Source: Rhodanobacter sp. PCA2 (GTDB taxonomy: Bacteria > Pseudomonadota > Gammaproteobacteria > Xanthomonadales > Rhodanobacteraceae). From it: DNA of 44,459 nt. This document shows, piece by piece, positions 40,423 to 44,459 of the stretch. Position 1 is the first letter of the stretch. Every line of letters begins with the position of its first letter. The stretch is taken from assembly GCF_013620825.1 (NCBI RefSeq), contig NZ_NJIC01000031.1, positions 9,678-54,136 of the forward strand, read 5' to 3'. The translations under genes and the position numbers were made by a program. The notes under the pieces were generated by a model that was not told the origin of the DNA, ran no database searches, and saw only the letters and a list, made by a program, of their open reading frames with translations.

Positions 40423-40812
40423 ATGCGCGCTGCCCTCCTGATCCTGCTCGGCCTGGTCATCGGCGTGATCGGCACCTCCCAGGTGATGAACGCGCTGGCC
40501 GCACGCAATCCCATGCCCGGGGCGGTGATGCACACCATGGGCTACCACATGGGCGAGCTGAAGCAGGCGATGAAGACGCAGAAGTGCGACGCGGCCACGA
40601 TCCAGCACCACCTGCTGCGCCTGCAGTCCACCGCCACCGACATCCTGCCCACCTTCGGCATGAGCGAGAAGGGTTTCGTCGACGACGCGAACCAGTTGCA
40701 GACGCGCCTGCAGCAGGCCACGGTATCCGCGCCCGCCACCTGCGCGGCGCTGGCCACCGCGCTCAAGCCGGTGGGCGAGACCTGCAAGAGCTGCCACGAC
40801 CAGTACCGCTGA
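40423..40812 (+). CDS. Cytochrome c'-like (class II c-type) protein
   Basis: 129 residues. An uncleaved or cleaved N-terminal hydrophobic segment (ALLILLGLVIGVIGTSQVM) leads to a helical domain ending in the heme-binding motif CKSCHDQYR at the extreme C-terminus. The C-terminal CxxCH with preceding helices fits the cytochrome c' family, periplasmic heme proteins that bind NO or carry electrons. AAGGA precedes the ATG at 40423, which is preferred over an in-frame start at 40312. Its stop is 12 bp from the convergent DUF962 gene. Confidence 0.85.
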   Translation: MRAALLILLGLVIGVIGTSQVMNALAARNPMPGAVMHTMGYHMGELKQAMKTQKCDAATIQHHLLRLQSTATDILPTFGMSEKGFVDDANQLQTRLQQATVSAPATCAALATALKPVGETCKSCHDQYR

Positions 40813-40824
40813 ACGCGGCGCCGC

Positions 40825-41127
40825 TCAGAAACTGAGCTTGCCGCGCAGCATCTGCGCGTACATCACCCAGTCGCCCATCAGACTGTACAGCGGATGGCGG
40901 AACGTGGCCGGGCGGTTCTTCTCGTACACGAAGTGGCCGATCCACGCGCAACCGTAGCCCGCCACCGGCAGCAGCCACAGCCAGGCCCAATGCCGGCCGG
41001 CGACCGCCAGCGCCAGGATCAGCAGCACCAGCGAGCTGCCGATGAAATGCCAGCGCCGGCACAGCCGCTGGCGGTGTTCGCCGAGGTAGTACGGGTAGAA
41101 CGCGCGGAAGCTGGCGAACCCGGACAT
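40825..41127 (-). CDS. Mpo1-like (DUF962) membrane protein
   Basis: 100 residues. FRAFYPYYLGEHRQRLCRRWHFIGSSLVLLILALAV, then WLLPVAGYGCAWIGHFVYEKNRPATFRHPLYSLMGDWVMY, match the DUF962/Mpo1 family, whose yeast member is a 2-hydroxy fatty acid dioxygenase with conserved histidines; H17, H25, H77 and H90-region histidines are present here (numbering approximate). Two to three membrane helices. The ATG at 41127 lies 10 bp after the pirin stop, so it is the last gene of the OYE–pirin–DUF962 operon. Confidence 0.85.
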   Translation of the reverse strand: MSGFASFRAFYPYYLGEHRQRLCRRWHFIGSSLVLLILALAVAGRHWAWLWLLPVAGYGCAWIGHFVYEKNRPATFRHPLYSLMGDWVMYAQMLRGKLSF

Positions 41128-41137
41128 GGGCGGCCTC

Positions 41138-42010
41138 CTAACCCGGCGGCAGCGGAATGAAGTCCTGCTCGTCGCCCGGCACCTTGGCGAAGCGCCCTTC
41201 CCGCCAGTCGGCCTTGGCCTGTTCGATGCGCGCGGGGTCGGCGGCCACGAAGTTCCACCACAGGTGGCGCTCGCCATCCAGCGGCGCGCCGCCGAACAGC
41301 ATCACGCGGCAGGCGCGGCGTGCCTTGAGCGGCGGCGGCGTGCCCGCCTGCACCGCCATCCGTCCCGGCTCCAGCGACAAGCCGCCCCAATCCGCCTCGC
41401 CCTCGATCACGTGCACGCCGTGCTCGGCATGTTCCGCCGGCAAGGCCAGTTCCGCGCCGGCCTCCAGCCGCGCCTCGGCGAAATACATGGGCGCGTACAC
41501 CTGCACCGGCGAGGCGGCGCCCCAGCCGGTGCCGGTGATCAGCACCAGCTCCACGCCCGGCTGGCGGATGCGCGGCAAGGCCTCGGCCTCGTGATGGTGG
41601 AACGCGGGTTCCGCCTCCGCGTGCCCGCGCGGCAGCGCCACCCACACCTGGATGCCGTGCATGCGCTGTCCCGCGGCGCGCGCCTCCGGCGGCGTACGCT
41701 CGGAGTGCACGATGCCGCGGCCGGCGGTCATCCAGTTCACCGCGCCGGGGCGGATGTCGGCGAGGCTGCCCAGGCTGTCGCGATGACGGATCGCCCCGTC
41801 GAACAACCAGGTCACCGTGGCCAGGCCGATGTGCGGGTGCGGCCGCACGTCCATGCCGCGGCCGGGCGGGAAATCCACCGGCCCCATGTGGTCGTAGAAC
41901 ACGAACGGCCCCACGTGGCGTGCCTGCAGCACCGGCAGCAGCCGACGCACGGTGAAGCCTTCGCCCAGGTCGTGCAGGCGGCCGTCGATCAGGGTGGGTT
42001 GTGCATTCAT
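41138..42010 (-). CDS. Pirin family protein
   Basis: 290 residues, a bicupin. The N-terminal cupin holds the metal-binding set FYDHMGP, RPHPHIGLATVTWLFDG and GIVHSE (three His and one Glu), with GAVNWMTAGRGI typical of pirins; the second cupin is degenerate. Family members bind iron; some (YhaK, YhhW) have quercetinase activity, others are redox-sensing regulators. GGAG precedes the ATG at 42010. It is the middle gene of a compact operon: 13 bp after the OYE stop and 10 bp before the DUF962 start. Confidence 0.92.
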   Translation of the reverse strand: MNAQPTLIDGRLHDLGEGFTVRRLLPVLQARHVGPFVFYDHMGPVDFPPGRGMDVRPHPHIGLATVTWLFDGAIRHRDSLGSLADIRPGAVNWMTAGRGIVHSERTPPEARAAGQRMHGIQVWVALPRGHAEAEPAFHHHEAEALPRIRQPGVELVLITGTGWGAASPVQVYAPMYFAEARLEAGAELALPAEHAEHGVHVIEGEADWGGLSLEPGRMAVQAGTPPPLKARRACRVMLFGGAPLDGERHLWWNFVAADPARIEQAKADWREGRFAKVPGDEQDFIPLPPG

Positions 42011-42023
42011 CGGTGGTCTCCGC

Positions 42024-43082
42024 TCACCATGCCCGCAGATATTGCGCCGGCGCCGGCAACTGCGCACCCAGCTCCTGCGCGGCCCGGCGCGGGAAATACG
42101 GATCGCGCAGGCTCTCGCGGGCGATCAGCACCACGTCGGCCTCGCCATTGTCCACGATGTCGGCGGCCTGGCGCGCCCCGGTGATCAGGCCCACCGCGCC
42201 GGTGGCGATGCCGGCCTCGCGGCGCACCCGGGCGGCGAACGGCACCTGGTAGCCCGGCGCCAGCGGGATCTTCACGTGCGGCACCAGGCCGCCGCTGGAG
42301 ACGTCGATCAGGTCCACGCCCAGCGGCTTCACCTCGCGCGCCAGCCGCACGCTCTGTTCCACGTCCCAGCCGCCCTCGGCCCAGTCCGTGGCCGAAATGC
42401 GCAGCCACAGCGGCAGCTCCGCCGGCCACACCTCGCGCACGGCGGTGATGACCTCGCGCACCAGGCGCGTGCGGTTCTCGAAACTGCCGCCGTACTCGTC
42501 GCCGCGCCGGTTGCTGAGCGGCGACAGGAACTGGTGCAGCAGGTAGCCATGCGCGGCGTGCAGCTCGATCAGCTGGAAGCCGGCGGCCAGCGCACGCTGC
42601 GCCGCCGCCCGGAAGTCGGCGACCAACCCACGGATGCCGGCCGCATCCAGTGCCTCCGGCGTGTGCCAGCCGGCATCGAACGGCAACGCCGACGGCGCCA
42701 CCGTGGTCCATGCGCCCTGTGCCGCGCCCAGCGCGCCGCCACCCTCCCAGGGCCGCTGCGCGCTGGCCTTGCGGCCGGCATGCGCCAACTGCACGCCGGG
42801 GATCGCGCCGTGCGCCGCGATGAAGGCGGTGATCGGCCGCCACGCGGCGACCTGGGCATCGTTCCAGATGCCGGTGTCGCTGGCCGAGATGCGCCCCTGC
42901 GCCGTGACCGCGGTGGCCTCGGACAACACCACGCCCGCTCCGCCCACCGCGCGACTGCCCAGGTGCACCAGGTGCCAGTCGTCGGGCACGCCGTCGACGG
43001 CCGAGTACTGGCACATCGGCGACACCACGATGCGGTTGCGCAGGCTGAGGCTGCGTTGCGGGAGAGGCTCGAACAGTTTCAT
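42024..43082 (-). CDS. NADH:flavin oxidoreductase / Old Yellow Enzyme (YqjM/NamA class)
   Basis: 352 residues, an FMN-dependent ene-reductase of TIM-barrel fold. VVSPMCQYSAVDGVPDDWHLVHLGSRAVGG has the redox-tuning Cys of the YqjM/XenA class; HAAHGYLLHQFLSPLSNRRGDEYGGSFENR is the family signature, and DVVLIARESLRDPYF binds FMN phosphate. The ATG at 43082 (MKLFEPLPQRSLSLRNRI) is correct for the family. Enzymes of this class reduce enones, nitro compounds and other electrophiles. First gene of the OYE–pirin–DUF962 operon. Confidence 0.94.
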   Translation of the reverse strand: MKLFEPLPQRSLSLRNRIVVSPMCQYSAVDGVPDDWHLVHLGSRAVGGAGVVLSEATAVTAQGRISASDTGIWNDAQVAAWRPITAFIAAHGAIPGVQLAHAGRKASAQRPWEGGGALGAAQGAWTTVAPSALPFDAGWHTPEALDAAGIRGLVADFRAAAQRALAAGFQLIELHAAHGYLLHQFLSPLSNRRGDEYGGSFENRTRLVREVITAVREVWPAELPLWLRISATDWAEGGWDVEQSVRLAREVKPLGVDLIDVSSGGLVPHVKIPLAPGYQVPFAARVRREAGIATGAVGLITGARQAADIVDNGEADVVLIARESLRDPYFPRRAAQELGAQLPAPAQYLRAW

Positions 43083-43270
43083 CGCGGGACCGGTGGCGGA
43101 AGCAGGACCCCTAAGGTGCCGACGCCACGGCGCCACATCAAGGGCAGCAACGGCGCACTGCCGCACGTGACGCCCGTTTGATTCCCGCAATCATGGCCGA
43201 CTGCCATTGAAACCGCAGACCGTGGATATCCGCCGGTTCAATGCCGGCAATCCACGATCGCGCACAAAAG

Positions 43271-43297
43271 AAAAGGCCGGCTGGACGCCGGCCTTTT
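43271..43297 (-). terminator. Terminator of cold-shock gene 1
   Basis: AAAAGGCCGGC (43271-43281) and GCCGGCCTTTT (43287-43297): perfect 11-bp arms, 5-nt loop, with a T-rich run to the left (CTTTT), 18 bp past the csp1 stop. Confidence 0.85.
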
Positions 43298-43315
43298 CAA
43301 CCTGCCATTCGGCGA

Positions 43316-43525
43316 TCAAGCCGGCGTGACGTCTTCGGCCTGCAGACCCTTCTGGCCGTTGACGACCTTGAAGGTCACCTTCTGGCCTTCCTGCAGGCTC
43401 TTGAAGCCCGTGCCGCTGATGGCACGAAAATGCACGAACACGTCGGGGCCGTTCTCGCGGCTGATGAAGCCGAACCCCTTCGCGTCGTTGAACCACTTGA
43501 CGGTACCTGTTTCACGATCCGACAT
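43316..43525 (-). CDS. Cold-shock protein (CspA family) 1
   Basis: 69 residues, a single cold-shock/OB-fold domain. RNP-1 KGFGFI and RNP-2 VFVHF are intact, within [30 protein letters not shown]. It binds single-stranded RNA and DNA as a chaperone. The second csp gene (43867-44076) encodes a protein about 85% identical; both end in VTPA. GGAG precedes the ATG. A leader of probably about 150 nt lies upstream, with an element shared with csp2. Confidence 0.96.
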   Translation of the reverse strand: MSDRETGTVKWFNDAKGFGFISRENGPDVFVHFRAISGTGFKSLQEGQKVTFKVVNGQKGLQAEDVTPA

Positions 43526-43578
43526 GACACACTCCGATCCATTCCAGACGCTTGAGACAAGCCGGCCCCGCGGGCCGA

Positions 43579-43589
43579 CGGCTTACTGG
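43579..43589 (-). promoter_or_regulatory. Shared csp leader element, copy in csp1
   Basis: CCAGTAAGCCG on the minus strand, 53 nt before the csp1 start codon, followed by a GC-rich stem (AAGCCG with CGGCTT, and GGCCC with GGGCC inside). The same 11-nt string is present in the csp2 leader at the same distance. Confidence 0.6.
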
Positions 43590-43727
43590 GCATGCCAGGA
43601 TCGGGTGTAGCGACATGGAATCGGAACCGTTCCATACCGGGCACGCACGTGGCCAAGCAGACGCAGTGGAGCAAGCATAACGGAATTTCAGGAATGCAAG
43701 CGAGATGTCAAGCGTCATTTTCCGATA

Positions 43728-43741
43728 GTGTCCGCGGACAC
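43728..43741. promoter_or_regulatory. 14-bp perfect palindrome upstream of csp1
   Basis: GTGTCCGCGGACAC is a perfect 14-bp palindrome about 200 bp upstream of csp1 and just upstream of its likely promoter. It looks like a dimeric regulator site; the regulator is unknown. Confidence 0.45.
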
Positions 43742-43821
43742 CAATTGCGTCGTTGTAGGCATTTTCAGGCATTACCCTGGAGCCGTCCGAATGGCGTCCT
43801 GCGCGAATGGCAGGCATGAAA

Positions 43822-43845
43822 AAACCGGGCATTGCTGCCCGGTTT
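43822..43845 (-). terminator. Terminator of cold-shock gene 2
   Basis: AAACCGGGCA (43822-43831) and TGCCCGGTTT (43836-43845), perfect 10-bp arms with a TTGC loop, followed leftwards by a six-T run; 21 bp past the csp2 stop. Confidence 0.9.
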
Positions 43846-43866
43846 CGGATGACTCCCGCGTGAAAC

Positions 43867-44076
43867 TCAGGCCGGGGTCACTTCGTCGGCCTGCAGGCCC
43901 TTCTGGCCCTGCACCACCTTGAAGCTGACCTGCTGGCCTTCCTGCAGGCTCTTGAAGCCATTGCCGGCGATCGCGCGGAAATGCACGAACACGTCCGGGC
44001 CATTGTCGCGGGCGATGAAACCGAAGCCCTTGGCGTCGTTGAACCACTTGACGGTACCGATCTGACGATCAGACAT
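43867..44076 (-). CDS. Cold-shock protein (CspA family) 2
   Basis: 69 residues, cold-shock domain with RNP-1 KGFGFI and RNP-2 VFVHF. It differs from csp1 mainly in conservative changes (IARDN for ISREN, AGNGF for SGTGF). The frame is open to 44208, but the ATG at 44076 gives the conserved [12 protein letters not shown] start and has GGAG 8 nt upstream. A candidate -10 TATCAT lies in the minus strand about 160 nt upstream, implying a long leader. Confidence 0.96.
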   Translation of the reverse strand: MSDRQIGTVKWFNDAKGFGFIARDNGPDVFVHFRAIAGNGFKSLQEGQQVSFKVVQGQKGLQADEVTPA

Positions 44077-44130
44077 TTGAATCACTCCACATGGGTATAA
44101 AGAGACTCGACCGTCGCGGACTGCGCCGGT

Positions 44131-44141
44131 CGGCTTACTGG
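44131..44141 (-). promoter_or_regulatory. Shared csp leader element, copy in csp2
   Basis: CCAGTAAGCCG on the minus strand, 54 nt before the csp2 start, followed by a stem CGACCG/CGGTCG and then GTCTC, the same order as in csp1. Confidence 0.6.
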
Positions 44142-44325
44142 TGTGCAAAGGAAAACAACCCCGGGGTGAACAGATGAGGCAGATCGCGGATCGGCTGCAT
44201 CGGGTCACCGGTGCTTGGCGACCCCGGCAAACTCAGCGCCGGCATGATAACCGCAGCGCATGCCCGGAAGCGAGGCGCAAGCGAATATCATGGCGGCCCG
44301 TCCATGCCCCGGAGGGCTCTCCACC

Positions 44326-44459
44326 TTGAGCATCCGCCTGCTGCTCCCGCTGTGCGCCGCGCTGCTGCTGGCCGCCTGCGCCACCACCCGGCCGTCCCGG
44401 CCCGGCCCCGCGGCGCCCCCGGCGCCGGCCGCGGTCACCGGCGTCGCCGCCTGCGACGC
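44326..44459 (+). CDS. Lipoprotein, N-terminal part (cut by window edge)
   Basis: Partial, running off the window. A TTG start at 44326 with GGAGG upstream begins a lipoprotein signal: SIRLLLPLCAALLLAACATTRP, with the lipobox LLAAC and predicted lipidated Cys at residue 18. The next residues are a proline/alanine linker. The mature function cannot be judged. No in-frame ATG is available upstream. Confidence 0.7.
   Translation, partial: MSIRLLLPLCAALLLAACATTRPSRPGPAAPPAPAAVTGVAACD

Larger units (their letters stand above)
43526..43866. other. Intergenic region (341 bp): csp1 leader and promoter
   Basis: Non-coding. On the minus strand it contains the shared 11-nt leader element (43579-43589), a GC stem following it, a perfect TTGACA (43711-43706) that may be the -35 box, the palindrome GTGTCCGCGGACAC (43728-43741) and the csp2 terminator (43822-43845). 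I could not fix a -10 box. Confidence 0.6.

Overview
The window reads as core chromosome of a GC-rich gammaproteobacterium of the Xanthomonadales (Lysobacterales), most likely Rhodanobacteraceae-like (Rhodanobacter/Dyella/Luteibacter type). This taxonomic call is inference from GC and codon use, the recA–recX–alaS–csrA–tRNA-Ser order, an Oar-like TonB receptor ending in an aromatic residue, and tandem structured repeats beside a tRNA gene. I see no prophage, transposase, CRISPR array or rRNA.

Layout. 0–4.2 kb: a PLP aminotransferase and a MtnX-like HAD phosphatase, a MipA/OmpV outer-membrane protein, and an overlapping GNAT/Rieske pair. 4.3–6.3 kb: a secreted M13 metallopeptidase. 6.7–14.0 kb: a sulfur region with a cysteine dioxygenase-like cupin, an FAD/NAD(P)-binding protein, the complete sulfate/thiosulfate ABC importer (Sbp, CysT, CysW, CysA) and an OprP/OprO-type anion porin. 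14.0–14.7 kb: three 194-bp repeats and tRNA-Ser(GCU). 14.7–20.9 kb: the leftward block recA, a DUF442-type protein, recX, alaS, csrA, tRNA-Ser, with pncC upstream of recA. 20.9–23.5 kb: mutS. 23.5–30.5 kb: two paralogous CheY-like response regulators flanking a DHFR-like reductase, a GST, their divergent TetR regulator and a large TonB-dependent receptor. 30.6–37.1 kb: Hsp15, an AEC transporter, two orphan small proteins, htpG, htpX and gluQRS. 37.2–43.1 kb: acetoacetyl-CoA reductase, a PAS–GAF–GGDEF diguanylate cyclase, tcdA, a cytochrome c'-like protein, and an OYE–pirin–DUF962 operon. 43.3–44.46 kb: two cold-shock genes with long leaders and a lipoprotein cut by the window edge.

The genes fall into a few working groups: sulfur acquisition and oxidation (6.7–14 kb), DNA repair (recA, recX, mutS), stress and proteostasis (htpG, htpX, Hsp15, two Csp), translation and tRNA biology (alaS, tRNA-Ser, gluQRS, tcdA, csrA) and a TetR-controlled detoxification pair.

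Most of the window is ordinary. The signals I rate highest are non-coding: a triplicated 194-bp repeat carrying inverted copies of the tRNA-Ser 3' half, ending in a perfect 32-bp inverted repeat that includes the tRNA 3' end; and an identical 11-nt element at the same distance from the start codon in the leaders of both csp genes. No single coding system here can be called new with confidence.
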